A DNA stretch of 64,000 bases from Marinobacter zhejiangensis (GTDB taxonomy: Bacteria; Pseudomonadota; Gammaproteobacteria; Pseudomonadales; Oleiphilaceae), in NCBI RefSeq assembly GCF_900114775.1, contig NZ_FOUE01000002.1, positions 459,857 to 523,856 of the forward strand, written 5' to 3'. Shown here in pieces: positions 52,902-64,000 of this stretch (position 1 is the stretch's first letter; each line of letters begins with the position of its first letter). The notes beneath the pieces were generated by a model. That model was not told where the DNA came from. It worked only from the letters and a program-made list of their open reading frames with translations, and ran no database searches. The position numbers and the translations under genes are program-made.

Positions 52902-52935
52902 CTAGGGTTAATTTCTAGAATAATCAGCCTAGAAT
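52902..52935. promoter_or_regulatory. CTAG-rich repeat cluster in a divergent promoter region
   Basis: CTAG occurs at 52902, 52915 and 52929. The latter two are part of a CTAGAAT direct repeat 14 bp apart. CTAG is usually scarce in gammaproteobacterial genomes. The cluster lies between the divergent hypothetical gene and rlmG and may be an operator; TAGAAT at 52930 could also be a -10 for rlmG. Confidence 0.4.
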
Positions 52936-52973
52936 GGCGTCACATAACGGAAAATGAGAACTTGGTGCCTGAA

Positions 52974-54095
52974 ATGACAAACAATGCGCTCACTCTGCAA
53001 GGAGTTTCGTTGGTACTGAACCGGCCTGGCAGCCGGGGGCTGCAGGCCTGGGATGCGGCTGATGAGCTGCTGATCGAAGCCGCACTGGATCGATTGCAGC
53101 CGGGACAGCGCGTGGCCGTAGTGGATGATGGCTTTGGGGCGTTGACGCTGGCGCTGAACGAGGCAACCCCGACGACGATTTCCGACAGCGCATCATTGGC
53201 TGCGGCCTTGGCCGACAATGCTCGGGCCAATGGGCTGGAGGTAAGTGCGCCGCTGAACTGGGGCCAGCCACCGTTGGGGCCGTTTGATGCGATTGTCATG
53301 AGGATACCCCGGCAGATCGATTATCTGGAGTACCTGTTACGCTGGGCCAATGAAGCCCTGGTTCCGGGAGGTTTACTGATTGCCGGGGGGATGATCAAGC
53401 ATATTCCCGATCATGGGGTGGGGGTGTTCAACCGTCTGGTGAATACCGATCAAGTGTTGCCGGCCCGCAAGAAAGCCCGGGTAGTGGTTTGCAGTGCAGG
53501 GCAGGCCGGGTTGGCCGGGTGGGAGCGTCAGTGGCTGGGGTATAACTTGCCGGACATCGGGCTAGAGTTGAGGGCTCTACCAGCGGTGTTTGCCCGGGAT
53601 CATCTGGATATCGGAGCGCGGATGCTCGTACCTCAGGTGCGTGACCTGGTCAGGAACCTGCCAGAAGGTGGTCGGGTGCTGGACCTGGCGTGTGGGAATG
53701 GGGTTCAGGGAATAACGGCTCTGGCCGAGAGGCCGGACCTGAAAGTGGTGTTCTCCGATGTGTCCAGTCAGGCTGTTGCCAGTGCAAAAGCCAATGTTCA
53801 GGCGGCCTTTCCTGAGGCCGATACCTGCTTTGAACATACCGATGGCATTTCGCCAAATGCTGGTGAGTTTGATCTGATCCTGTTGAACCCCCCCTTCCAC
53901 GAAGGGGGCGTCGTTGGGGACCATATTGCCCTGAGGTTGTTCCGCCAGGCCAGCCAGCATCTCAAACGAAGCGGTTGCTTACTGGTTGTTGGCAACCGTC
54001 ACCTGGGGTATCACAAGTCACTGCGAAGGGATTTTCCCCGTGTCAGCCAACTCGCCTCTGACCCCAAGTTTGTGGTGTTCGAAGCCGGCTATTGA
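52974..54095 (+). CDS. rlmG: 23S rRNA guanine-N2 methyltransferase RlmG-like
   Basis: The 373-residue protein has an N-terminal methyltransferase-like domain and a catalytic domain with SAM motif VLDLACGNGVQGI and the guanine-N2 motif LILLNPPFHEGG. This matches RlmG (m2G1835 of 23S rRNA) and is a paralogue of the RsmC protein 2.6 kb upstream. ATG 52974 is taken as the start; a nearby GTG (52965) is possible. The 3' end overlaps the convergent ribE by 7 bp. Confidence 0.88.
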   Translation: MTNNALTLQGVSLVLNRPGSRGLQAWDAADELLIEAALDRLQPGQRVAVVDDGFGALTLALNEATPTTISDSASLAAALADNARANGLEVSAPLNWGQPPLGPFDAIVMRIPRQIDYLEYLLRWANEALVPGGLLIAGGMIKHIPDHGVGVFNRLVNTDQVLPARKKARVVVCSAGQAGLAGWERQWLGYNLPDIGLELRALPAVFARDHLDIGARMLVPQVRDLVRNLPEGGRVLDLACGNGVQGITALAERPDLKVVFSDVSSQAVASAKANVQAAFPEADTCFEHTDGISPNAGEFDLILLNPPFHEGGVVGDHIALRLFRQASQHLKRSGCLLVVGNRHLGYHKSLRRDFPRVSQLASDPKFVVFEAGY

Positions 54096-54703
54096 GGCTG
54101 TTGGCGATAGCCGAGCCGATCCAGGGTTTCCACGATGGCCTGGGTCTGGCTATCGATTTCGATATTGACCTTCTCACTGACTGCCGTATCAGAGAAGGTC
54201 GTCGCGCGCAGTGTTTCTGGAATCAGGTGCACACTGAACCGGTTCTCTACCACCTCGCCCACAGTGAGGCTGGCACCGTTGATGGCAATAAACCCCTTGG
54301 GAAACACGTAGCGCATCCATTCTTCGGGCAATTCGAACTGTAGGGTGCGGTTATTCTCCGGTGCGTCGATGGCAACACAGGTCGCTGTGGTGTGGATATG
54401 ACCAGAGAGCAGGTGGCCGCCAATTTCATCGCCAATCCGGGCGGCACGTTCAAAATTCACGCGGTCACCGGGCTTGAGCGCATCCAGTGTGGTGAGCCCG
54501 AGGGTTTCCTGCATGGCGTCGAAGGTCAGGCAGTGCCCTTGCTGCCTGGTTACGGTCAGGCAGGTTCCATTAATGGCTACCGAAGCCCCAATGCTGACGT
54601 TATGCAGATTTTCTTCAGGAAAGCGGATCGTAAATGTCTTGAGCCCCGGCTGACTGTTGATCGCGTCGACGGTGGCAATACCCTGGACAATGCCTGTGAA
54701 CAT
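54089..54703 (-). CDS. ribE: Riboflavin synthase, alpha subunit
   Basis: The 204-residue enzyme dismutates two 6,7-dimethyl-8-ribityllumazines to riboflavin. It shows the duplicated lumazine-binding repeat, each with the pattern MFTGIVQGIATV or GGHLLSGHIHTTATCVAI and NGTCLTV / NGASLTVGEV. No FMN riboswitch is recognised upstream. It is a single gene, not in a rib operon here. Confidence 0.95.
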   Translation of the reverse strand: MFTGIVQGIATVDAINSQPGLKTFTIRFPEENLHNVSIGASVAINGTCLTVTRQQGHCLTFDAMQETLGLTTLDALKPGDRVNFERAARIGDEIGGHLLSGHIHTTATCVAIDAPENNRTLQFELPEEWMRYVFPKGFIAINGASLTVGEVVENRFSVHLIPETLRATTFSDTAVSEKVNIEIDSQTQAIVETLDRLGYRQQPQ

Positions 54704-54841
54704 GAATGCTCTCTCTTAGATAGACGTCCCGGCCCAGATTCATTGGCGGGCGGGGTTAGGTGAGACCGGTCAAGCATAGCGATCATGAATGTTGGTGCCA
54801 AGGGGCGGTGGATCGCTCCGGCCAGGTTCGTAGAAATCGGC

Positions 54842-54868
54842 TCAAGGTATCGGACGTTCTGCCGATAA
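54842..54868 (+). promoter_or_regulatory. Possible sigma-28 (FliA) promoter of a membrane-protein gene
   Basis: TCAAGGTA-N11-GCCGATAA has a perfect -10 match, the exact 11-nt spacer and five of eight matches in the -35 half. It lies 113 bp upstream of the gene at 54982. The leader also holds a nested hairpin (GGCGC...TTCCG-gacaa-CGGAA...GCGCC, 54877-54917). Confidence 0.55.
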
Positions 54869-54981
54869 TGAAGTAAGGCGCTGGTGCTTTTCCGGACAAC
54901 GGAAGTCGGAAGGCGCCGCCGGTTATGAACATCAACGGTGAATCAAGGTGCCGACTCCCTACCGGGGTTGGCAGTTAGCTT

Positions 54982-55845
54982 ATGGTCGACATCACAGAAC
55001 CAGAACAGGAATTGGCACCGCCGCTTGGCACGGCCGTGCTCCGGCCCGGGCGCCCCGCTGATCCTGTGGCCGGTGGCGAGGGCGCCGGGGTAGAGGAGCC
55101 CCCGCAGGTTGCAGGAACCGGTGGGGATGATGGCGAGTTGGCGGCCTCTCCGGAGTCCGATGAGCCTGCAGAGCCGGAAGTGTCGCGCCAGGCGCAGGAA
55201 GAGGAGGGGGCTGCCAAGCGTCAGCGCAAGCTTCGGCTGCTCCTGCGTCAGTGTGACCGGGTACTATTAATGGACTTTAACCTGTTGGCGATGTCCTCGT
55301 GGCCAGATAATTACGCAGTTGCGGCAGCCCGTCGCCGTCGGGATCTCTGGCTGTTCAGTGCGACCCTGACCTGCTTGTTGTTCCTCAGTGGCATGAGTGG
55401 CCTGGTGCCAGCGTGGGTAGCTGGTGGTGGCTTTGGTGCTTTTGTCATTATCCTGTTGGCAGGGGTTCCCTATATTCGCCGGCTGTACTCTGACCGTGCT
55501 TCGTACCTGGAGTTGATCCTGCGGAGGCAACGGCTGATGCGAGAAGCCCGTACTCATATTGCTCACCTGGAGGGTGGTTCCGGCCTGGTTTGGCAATGCG
55601 CCCAGATGAGAGAGTTCAATCCCAGACTGGGAGCATCCCGGTTCAAGAAGCTGGTCAGCTTGTCTGAAAGGCGCGTATTGTCTCGTTATTGTGTCCGTCG
55701 GGAACACGTGCGTTTGTACCTTATCTATATGCTTGAGGCGGAAAAAGCGTATCGGCGGCTTGAGCAGGCTTTCTTTGATGGGAATCAGGCGGCACTGGAT
55801 GCAGGCTGGGCGAGTGCGGTCACTGTGCCGGAGCCGCGCGCTTGA
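54982..55845 (+). CDS. Membrane protein of unknown function
   Basis: The 287-residue protein has an acidic, Pro/Gly/Glu-rich N-terminus (residues 1-70), a basic stretch (KRQRKLRLLLRQ), then two transmembrane helices (about residues 120-140 and 145-165). A cytoplasmic, Arg-rich C-terminal domain follows. No known domain is evident. A FliA-type promoter upstream suggests co-expression with motility genes. It is followed by psrA, 62 bp downstream. Confidence 0.75.
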   Translation: MVDITEPEQELAPPLGTAVLRPGRPADPVAGGEGAGVEEPPQVAGTGGDDGELAASPESDEPAEPEVSRQAQEEEGAAKRQRKLRLLLRQCDRVLLMDFNLLAMSSWPDNYAVAAARRRRDLWLFSATLTCLLFLSGMSGLVPAWVAGGGFGAFVIILLAGVPYIRRLYSDRASYLELILRRQRLMREARTHIAHLEGGSGLVWQCAQMREFNPRLGASRFKKLVSLSERRVLSRYCVRREHVRLYLIYMLEAEKAYRRLEQAFFDGNQAALDAGWASAVTVPEPRA

Positions 55846-55885
55846 CAATGCGGTTGCTCAAACGTATGTTTTAAACAGACGTTTG
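55842..55885 (+). promoter_or_regulatory. psrA promoter with palindromic PsrA-type operator
   Basis: A perfect -35 TTGACA (55842-55847) is followed by a 17-nt spacer and a -10 TATGTT (55865-55870). The -10 is embedded in CAAAC-GTAT-GTTT (55859-55871) and AAAC-AGAC-GTTTG (55873-55885). Both match the PsrA box (G/C)AAAC-N2-4-GTTT(G/C), and together they form a longer near-palindrome. The layout implies autorepression. Confidence 0.8.
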
Positions 55886-55907
55886 GTAGAGGCAGCGGAA
55901 AATAATA

Positions 55908-56579
55908 ATGGCGCAATCCGATACGGTTGATCGCATCCTTGATGCGGCAGAAGAGCTTTTTGCAGAGCGAGGCTTTTCTGAAACTTCCCTTAGAATGATC
56001 ACCAGTAAGGCTAAAGTAAATCTGGCTGCCGTCAATTACCACTTTGGATCAAAGAATGCGTTGATTCAGGCAGTGTTTGCCCGTTTCCTCACGCCATTCA
56101 CTGTAACCCTGGATACCGCCTTCGATGATCTCGAGGCTCGCTGCAAAGATGTTCCCCCAACCCTGGAACAGACCTTGTGGGCGCTGACGGAAAGCGCTGT
56201 GCGAATGCCGCAGCGGAACGAAAAGGGCATCTCCATTTTTATGCGCTTGCTAGGGCTGGCCTACACTCAGTCCCAAGGGCACCTGCGTAAGTTTCTGGAA
56301 GCAGAGTACAGTAATCCCTTTGGCCGCTTTATGAAGTTACTCAAGGATGCAACGCCAGACCTGTCAGCAGTGGATCGTTACTGGCGCATCCAGTTTATGT
56401 TGGGGGCAACGGCCTTCACCATGTCCAGCAGTGACGCATTGCGGGAAATCCTCGAAAACAAACTCGGCGTAGAGACCTCCGTTGAAGAGATTGCCGCCCG
56501 CCTGGTGCCGTTCCTGTCTGCCGGTCTGCAGGCGGAGATTGTTGTGCTCCCGCCGATGACCGATGAGACATTTGCCTGA
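55908..56579 (+). CDS. psrA: TetR-family regulator, PsrA-like
   Basis: The 223-residue protein has a TetR helix-turn-helix (RILDAAEELFAERGFSETSLRM; VNLAAVNYHFGSKNALI) and a PsrA-type ligand-binding domain. In Pseudomonas, PsrA represses fatty-acid beta-oxidation genes until it binds long-chain fatty acids. The operator directly upstream matches the PsrA box, supporting the call. Confidence 0.85.
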   Translation: MAQSDTVDRILDAAEELFAERGFSETSLRMITSKAKVNLAAVNYHFGSKNALIQAVFARFLTPFTVTLDTAFDDLEARCKDVPPTLEQTLWALTESAVRMPQRNEKGISIFMRLLGLAYTQSQGHLRKFLEAEYSNPFGRFMKLLKDATPDLSAVDRYWRIQFMLGATAFTMSSSDALREILENKLGVETSVEEIAARLVPFLSAGLQAEIVVLPPMTDETFA

Positions 56580-56637
56580 TCCCGATCCTGTCAGTTACGC
56601 TCAGGGGCCTTTCTGTTGAGAAGCCTGCGAGCAAAAC

Positions 56638-57138
56638 GTGACCCCGGATTTACGTTCCAGCCCCTATATTGAGATTGACCTGCCCGGCCAGACCTTGAGT
56701 CTGTATCGTCCTGGCCACGCTGCGCCGAAGGTCTACGTCATTTCCTCCGCCCTCAACGGGCCTGGCGAGCAGCAGGATTCTGGCTGTACGCCCCGTGGTC
56801 GCCACTTTATCCGAGCCTGTATTGGCGGAGGGCAACCCGTCAATGCGGTATTTGTGGGGCGGCGCCCCACCGGCGAAGTCTATTCAGATCAATTGGCTAC
56901 TCAATTCCCCGACAGAGACTGGATACTGACTCGCATCCTGTGGCTTTGTGGGCGGGAATGGGGGCGTAATCGCGGTCCTGGGGTCGATAGTTTTCGCCGC
57001 TTCATATACATTCACGGCACGCCGGACAGCGAGCCCATGGGGACTCCGCGTTCCCATGGTTGCGTCAGGATGAGAAACCGGGACCTCGTCGACCTTTTTG
57101 ACTTGGTAGAGCCGGGAACGGAAGTCCTGATTCGCTGA
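56638..57138 (+). CDS. L,D-transpeptidase (YkuD) family protein
   Basis: The 166-residue protein has the YkuD catalytic signature HGTP...SHGCVRM with the active-site cysteine. It has no recognisable signal peptide, so it may be cytoplasmic, or the start may be misplaced; the GTG at 56638 is the first good start. Members crosslink peptidoglycan or attach lipoproteins. Confidence 0.88.
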   Translation: MTPDLRSSPYIEIDLPGQTLSLYRPGHAAPKVYVISSALNGPGEQQDSGCTPRGRHFIRACIGGGQPVNAVFVGRRPTGEVYSDQLATQFPDRDWILTRILWLCGREWGRNRGPGVDSFRRFIYIHGTPDSEPMGTPRSHGCVRMRNRDLVDLFDLVEPGTEVLIR

Positions 57139-57181
57139 TGACGAAACGTTTTCTTAATTGACTGATTGGGTGAGGAACAAC

Positions 57182-59824
<2,643 letters not shown>

Positions 59825-59873
59825 AGGAAGTCTCCACCGTCTTGGGAAGTTGGGCTCTGCGTCACTGGTCCTC

Positions 59874-62800
59874 TTACTGAGGGGTGAGTGCGCCGAGCAT
59901 GTCCGAAATGCCAGAGAGTTTACCATCGGTTGTGGCATCCTTCAGCCGGAAAGCGAAGATGTTCGCACCTTCCAGCTTGTGTCGGTCGGGTGCCTTCTGC
60001 ACCTTCTGGACCAGAACCAGTGGATCTACCGGCGTGTTGCTACCAAACTCCAGTCGTGTCCATTCCTTACCGGCGTCGATTTTGACGATGCCCAGGGCCT
60101 CTGCCTTCAGTCTCAGTTCGGTCTGGCGCATCAGGTTTTTGGCCTGAACCGGCAGCAGGCCGAAGCGGTCGATCATCTCGACCTGCAGCTCCTTCAAGGC
60201 TTCTCCCGACGCTACGCTGGCGATGCGCTTGTAGAGCATCAGGCGATTGTGGACGTCCGGAAGGTAGTCATCCGGAATCAGTGCCGGGATGCGCAGGTTA
60301 ACTTCGGTGCCGTGGCTGAGCGGCAGCTCCGCATTCGGGGTCCGGCCCTCGCGGATGGCTTTCACAGCTTCGTCGAGAAGCTGCATGTACAGGGTAAAGC
60401 CGATGCTTTCAATTTGCCCGCTTTGTTCTTCGCCAAGCAATTCACCGGCCCCGCGAATTTCCAGGTCGTGAGTGGCCAGCATGAATCCGGCGCCAAGATC
60501 CTGTGCTTCTGAAATGGCTTCAAGCCGTTTTCGGGCGTCGCTGCTGATGGCTTTTGGCGGTGGCGTCAGCAGGTAGGCATAGGCCTGGTGGTGGGAACGG
60601 CCAACCCGGCCCCGCAGCTGATGCAGCTGGGCAAGACCAAATTTGTCTGCCCGTTCGATAATGATGGTGTTGGCACTGGGGATGTCGATGCCGGTTTCGA
60701 TGATGGTGGTACAGACCAGCACATTGAAGCGCTTGTGGTAGAAGTCGGACATGATCTGCTCCAGCTCCCGTTCACGCATCTGTCCGTGGGCGACACCAAC
60801 ACGGGCTTCCGGGATCAGCTGACGCAGATCTTCCGCAACTTTCTGGATAGTGCTGACTTCGTTGTGTAGGAAATAGACCTGGCCACCACGGAGAATTTCA
60901 CGCAACACCGCTTCCTTGACCATGGCATCGTCGCGCTGGCGGACGAAGGTTTTGACGGACAGGCGCCTGGAGGGCGGCGTGGCGATGATGGACAGGTCCC
61001 GCAGGTGTCCCATGGCCATGTTCAGCGTTCTGGGTATCGGTGTCGCGGTCAGATTGAGCATGTCTACTTCCGCGCGCAGGGACTTCAGCCTTTCTTTTTG
61101 CTGCACCCCGAAGCGGTGTTCTTCGTCGATGATCACCAGGCCCAGGTTTTTGAAGCGGATATCGCCCTGAAGCAGTTTGTGGGTGCCGATAACGATATCG
61201 GCACGACCGTTTTCAAGGGCCTCCAGCGCCTTGTTGGTCTGGCTGCCGCTGCGGAAGCGGCTGAGCAGCTCGACCTGCACCGGGGTGTCGGCAAAGCGGT
61301 CGCGGAAGGACTCATAATGCTGCTGCGCGAGCAGGGTCGTGGGTACCAGGACGGCCACCTGCTTACCGGAGTAAGTGGCGATAAAGGCGGCGCGCATGGC
61401 CACTTCGGTCTTGCCGAAGCCAACGTCGCCGCACACCAGACGGTCCATCGGACGTTCACTGGTCATGTCAGCGATAACGGCTTCAATCGCCGCCTGCTGA
61501 TCGGGGGTCTCCTCAAACGGGAAACCGGCGGCAAAATTACGGTAGGCGTCACCGGGGCGGTCGAAATTGAAGCCTTTGCGGGCTTCCCGGCGGGCGTAGA
61601 CGTCCAGCAGCTCGGCTGCGGTATCGCGGATTTTCTCCAGCGCCTTCTGTTTGGACTGGCTCCAGCGCTCATTGCCAAGTTTGTGTAGGGGAGCGTGGTC
61701 TGTGTCGGCACCGCTGTAGCGGGAGATCAGGTGGAGGCTGGAGACCGGGACGTAGAGTTTCGAGCCACCGGCGTACTCCAGGGTCAGGAACTCCGCCGCG
61801 TCGTTATCAACATTGATGGTCTGCAGGCCCTGGTATCGGCCTACGCCATGGTCGATATGCACCACTGGAGCGCCGATTCTCAGCTCAGAGAGGTCGCGGT
61901 AGCCGGCATCGTCCACTTCCGTGGGTTTTTCCCGCCGCCGCCGTTGCAACACTCGTTCGCCAAACAGGGCGGACTCGGTCACCAGGGCCAGGTTTTGCCC
62001 GGTCAGGATCAGGCCGTCTTCCATTGGCGCTATGGTAATGGCCAGGGTGCAGTTTTCATCGGTCAGAAACTGCCGCCAGTCACTGACAGTAACCGGTTTT
62101 ACGCCGCTTTCGCCCAGACTTTCGATCAGGGCTTCCCTGCGGCCGGACGACTCGGCGCAAATCAATACCCGCCCAGGGAATTGCTGGAGGAATTGTTTCA
62201 GACGGGCCGCCGGTTGAGCGCTGCGGCCATCCATGGATACGTCAGGCAAGGCATCGGCCGCGCAGGTTATGGCTGCGCTGTCGTCGTCTTCCGGACGTGT
62301 CGGTTCCGGTGTGACCCGTGGGTAGGCCTTCAGGGCAGAAAACATCTCCTCGGTACGCAGGAACAGGTTTGCTGGTGGCAGGATCGGGCGCAGGCGATCG
62401 TGACGCCGTTCCTCGTAACGGGCGAGGATATCGGACTGGAAATGTTCAAGGGCGCTGTTCAGCTCTGGTGCGGTAAACACGCGGGTGTTTGCCGGCAGGT
62501 AGTCAAGCAGGGTGGCGGTCTGGTCGAAGAACAGGGGCAGGTAGTACTCAATGCCGGGCGGTGTTATCCCCTGGATGATGTCCTGGTAGATCGGTGCGTC
62601 TTTATCGGCGTGGGGGAACTGCTCGAACCAGCGACTCCGGAAGCCGGACCGGGCCTCTTTGTCCCAGGGAAACTCATTGGCGGGCAGCAGTTCAACACGC
62701 TCAATGCGATCAATCGATCGTTGTGTTTCCGGGTCAAAGGTGCGCAGGGTTTCAATTTCATTGTCGAACAGGTCTATGCGATAGGGGAGGGCGGATCCCA

Positions 62801-63392
62801 TCGGGTAGATGTCCAGAATCGCTCCTCGAACGGCGTACTCACCGTGTTCGTAGACATTTTCGGCGTGACGGTAGCCTGCAGCTTCCAGTTGCAGGCGCCA
62901 GCTCTCAATATCCAGCGTCTGGCCGATTTCCAGCAGTAAGGTATTACCCTGTAGATAATTGACTGGCGCGAGCCGGTGCATCAGGGTCCGGGCGGGCACC
63001 ACCAAGATGCCGCGCCGGGTGGACGGCAGGCGATGAAGGGTGCGAATACGCCGGGAGGTAATGTCCTGGTGTGGTGAAAACTGGTCGTAGGGGAGTGTTT
63101 CCCAATCCGGTAGAGAGAGTAGCTCAAGGCCTTCGCTGGTGATGGCAGGCTGATCTTCATCCGGCTCCAGACCAAGGAAAAAGCGAATGGCCTGTTCCAG
63201 CAGCAGGGCTTCGTTGGTGCTGCGGGTAATAACCAGGGTTAGGCCGTCATGTTCCCGTGCGCTCTCGCAAATGGCCAGCGCTGACCGGCTACCACTCAGG
63301 CCATGCCAGACCCGGTGATCGGCGGGCTTAATAGGGAAGTCTGGGGCCAGCAGCCGACTGCTGTGAGGGTTAAAGTGCGCGCCTTGGGTCAT
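59874..63392 (-). CDS. mfd: Transcription-repair coupling factor Mfd
   Basis: Mfd (1172 residues) removes stalled RNA polymerase and recruits UvrA. It has a UvrB-like N-terminal region, an RNA polymerase interaction domain (GVGRYQGLQTI), a helicase core with Walker A GDVGFGKTE and DEEH box, and a C-terminal UvrA-blocking domain. It is co-directional with csiV and divergent from gap. Confidence 0.97.
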   Translation of the reverse strand: MTQGAHFNPHSSRLLAPDFPIKPADHRVWHGLSGSRSALAICESAREHDGLTLVITRSTNEALLLEQAIRFFLGLEPDEDQPAITSEGLELLSLPDWETLPYDQFSPHQDITSRRIRTLHRLPSTRRGILVVPARTLMHRLAPVNYLQGNTLLLEIGQTLDIESWRLQLEAAGYRHAENVYEHGEYAVRGAILDIYPMGSALPYRIDLFDNEIETLRTFDPETQRSIDRIERVELLPANEFPWDKEARSGFRSRWFEQFPHADKDAPIYQDIIQGITPPGIEYYLPLFFDQTATLLDYLPANTRVFTAPELNSALEHFQSDILARYEERRHDRLRPILPPANLFLRTEEMFSALKAYPRVTPEPTRPEDDDSAAITCAADALPDVSMDGRSAQPAARLKQFLQQFPGRVLICAESSGRREALIESLGESGVKPVTVSDWRQFLTDENCTLAITIAPMEDGLILTGQNLALVTESALFGERVLQRRRREKPTEVDDAGYRDLSELRIGAPVVHIDHGVGRYQGLQTINVDNDAAEFLTLEYAGGSKLYVPVSSLHLISRYSGADTDHAPLHKLGNERWSQSKQKALEKIRDTAAELLDVYARREARKGFNFDRPGDAYRNFAAGFPFEETPDQQAAIEAVIADMTSERPMDRLVCGDVGFGKTEVAMRAAFIATYSGKQVAVLVPTTLLAQQHYESFRDRFADTPVQVELLSRFRSGSQTNKALEALENGRADIVIGTHKLLQGDIRFKNLGLVIIDEEHRFGVQQKERLKSLRAEVDMLNLTATPIPRTLNMAMGHLRDLSIIATPPSRRLSVKTFVRQRDDAMVKEAVLREILRGGQVYFLHNEVSTIQKVAEDLRQLIPEARVGVAHGQMRERELEQIMSDFYHKRFNVLVCTTIIETGIDIPSANTIIIERADKFGLAQLHQLRGRVGRSHHQAYAYLLTPPPKAISSDARKRLEAISEAQDLGAGFMLATHDLEIRGAGELLGEEQSGQIESIGFTLYMQLLDEAVKAIREGRTPNAELPLSHGTEVNLRIPALIPDDYLPDVHNRLMLYKRIASVASGEALKELQVEMIDRFGLLPVQAKNLMRQTELRLKAEALGIVKIDAGKEWTRLEFGSNTPVDPLVLVQKVQKAPDRHKLEGANIFAFRLKDATTDGKLSGISDMLGALTPQ

Positions 63393-63507
63393 GGGTTCCC
63401 GGATGCTCCGTTCAGGGTGTGAGTCGAACCATGTGAGTCAAATCAATGGGACGCGTCATTCTACCGGCCGCCGGAGGCGCTGTCATGACACCCTCCCAAG
63501 GAGTTAT

Positions 63508-63536
63508 TTGCTCTTGGTCCCAATCCATTGGATAAT
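63508..63536 (+). promoter_or_regulatory. Putative sigma-70 promoter of gap
   Basis: TTGCTC (63508-63513), a 17-nt spacer and GATAAT (63531-63536) form a fair sigma-70 promoter about 115 bp upstream of the gap GTG. Confidence 0.55.
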
Positions 63537-63651
63537 ATGCGACCCATTTTCCAGGGAGTCTCACAGGTCTTTTGAACTGCTTCCGGCTTATTTGATGTTC
63601 CGGTGGACGTTTGGGAGGGAGATTTCCAAAGCTAACTGCAGAGGTTGAAGC

Positions 63652-64000
63652 GTGAGTCACGAACAGATTAACCAGCACCTGTCTAATTGGACGGAAAGGG
63701 AATCCACCGCTGAGGCGATGATCCCGTTGATTGGCCGCCTTTACCGTAAGAACAACGTGGTGACCTCCGTTTATGGTCGCTCCATCATCAACCAGTCTGT
63801 GATCGGTATTCTTCGTGCCCACCGTTATGTGCGCCAAGTTGAAGACAACGAGCTGTCTGTTCACGACACCCTGCCGCTGCTGGAGGCCATGGACAAGCTG
63901 GAGCTGGGCAGTGCCCACGTTGATATTGGCAAGCTGGCGGTCAAATACAAGTCCGAAGGTGGTTCTGTCTCTGTAGAAGAGTTTCTCAAGCAGGAAATTG
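63652..64000 (+). CDS. gap: Glyceraldehyde-3-phosphate dehydrogenase, long-form (N-terminal part, truncated by window)
   Basis: The GTG start has GAGG 7 nt upstream. The translated 116 residues (EAMIPLIGRLYRKNNVVTSVYGRSIIN; ELSVHDTLPLLEAMDKLELG) match the N-terminal extension of the long GAPDH of Pseudomonas (PA3001 type), which is divergent from mfd there too. The catalytic domain lies beyond the window edge. It interconverts glyceraldehyde-3-phosphate and 1,3-bisphosphoglycerate. Confidence 0.88.
   Translation, partial: MSHEQINQHLSNWTERESTAEAMIPLIGRLYRKNNVVTSVYGRSIINQSVIGILRAHRYVRQVEDNELSVHDTLPLLEAMDKLELGSAHVDIGKLAVKYKSEGGSVSVEEFLKQEI

Noticed and set aside
54704..54981. Possible FMN riboswitch upstream of ribE
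   Set aside because: None of the conserved RFN-element blocks are recognisable on either strand.
61695..62939. Long open frame antisense to mfd (414 codons)
   Set aside because: It lies wholly within mfd, has no family similarity that I can see and no ribosome-binding site.

Overview
The window is about 64 kb of a gammaproteobacterial chromosome with moderately high GC. Gene content and order resemble Pseudomonas and especially Marinobacter-type marine bacteria. The polar-flagellum and chemotaxis order is fliK / fliLMNOPQR-flhB / flhA-flhF-flhG-fliA / cheYZAB-motCD-parC-parP-cheW, and the block MTI phosphorylase / csiV / mfd / gap matches a Pseudomonas block. The genus is an inference; no rRNA or other taxonomic marker is present. 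No tRNA, rRNA, CRISPR array, insertion sequence or prophage was seen, and no stretch above 300 bases lacks a gene.

Region 1 (1-30.5 kb) is motility. It opens with the 3' end of a phosphatase/ATPase regulator and an Hpt protein, then fliK, the fliL-flhB export operon, a minus-strand insert (upp-uraA-methyltransferase), flhA-flhF-flhG-fliA, and the chemotaxis operon with a second stator (MotCD) and the ParC/ParP polar-localisation pair. Three sites match the sigma-54 GG-N10-GC rule (before fliK, fliL and flhA). A near-consensus sigma-28 (FliA) promoter precedes parC-parP-cheW. Downstream lies an unusual pair: a protein fusing a Pcm-like methyltransferase to a GspE/PilB-type ATPase, translationally coupled to a MoxR-type AAA ATPase. 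A FliK-like/FlhB-tail pair runs convergently to it.

Region 2 (30.5-37.9 kb) is a complete cytochrome c maturation operon, ccmABCDEFGHI. Region 3 (37.9-44.8 kb, minus strand) is a moxR-DUF58-DUF4381-batA-batB/C-batD (aerotolerance-type) operon. Region 4 is a 1625-residue NAD-glutamate dehydrogenase, followed by a small 57-residue gene behind a 10-bp-phased repeat array.

Region 5 (50.3-64 kb) is mixed housekeeping: two 16S/23S rRNA guanine-N2 methyltransferases (rsmC, rlmG), an LpxH-like metallophosphoesterase, riboflavin synthase, a membrane protein of unknown function behind a probable FliA promoter, a PsrA-like TetR regulator with its own palindromic operator, an L,D-transpeptidase, an MscS channel, MTI phosphorylase, csiV, mfd and the start of a long-form GAPDH.

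Main points for a second look: the methyltransferase-GspE fusion plus its AAA partner; a short acidic motif shared by FliM, CheZ and three copies in the CheA linker; the FliA-type promoter in front of the unknown membrane protein; and the phased TGTC array.
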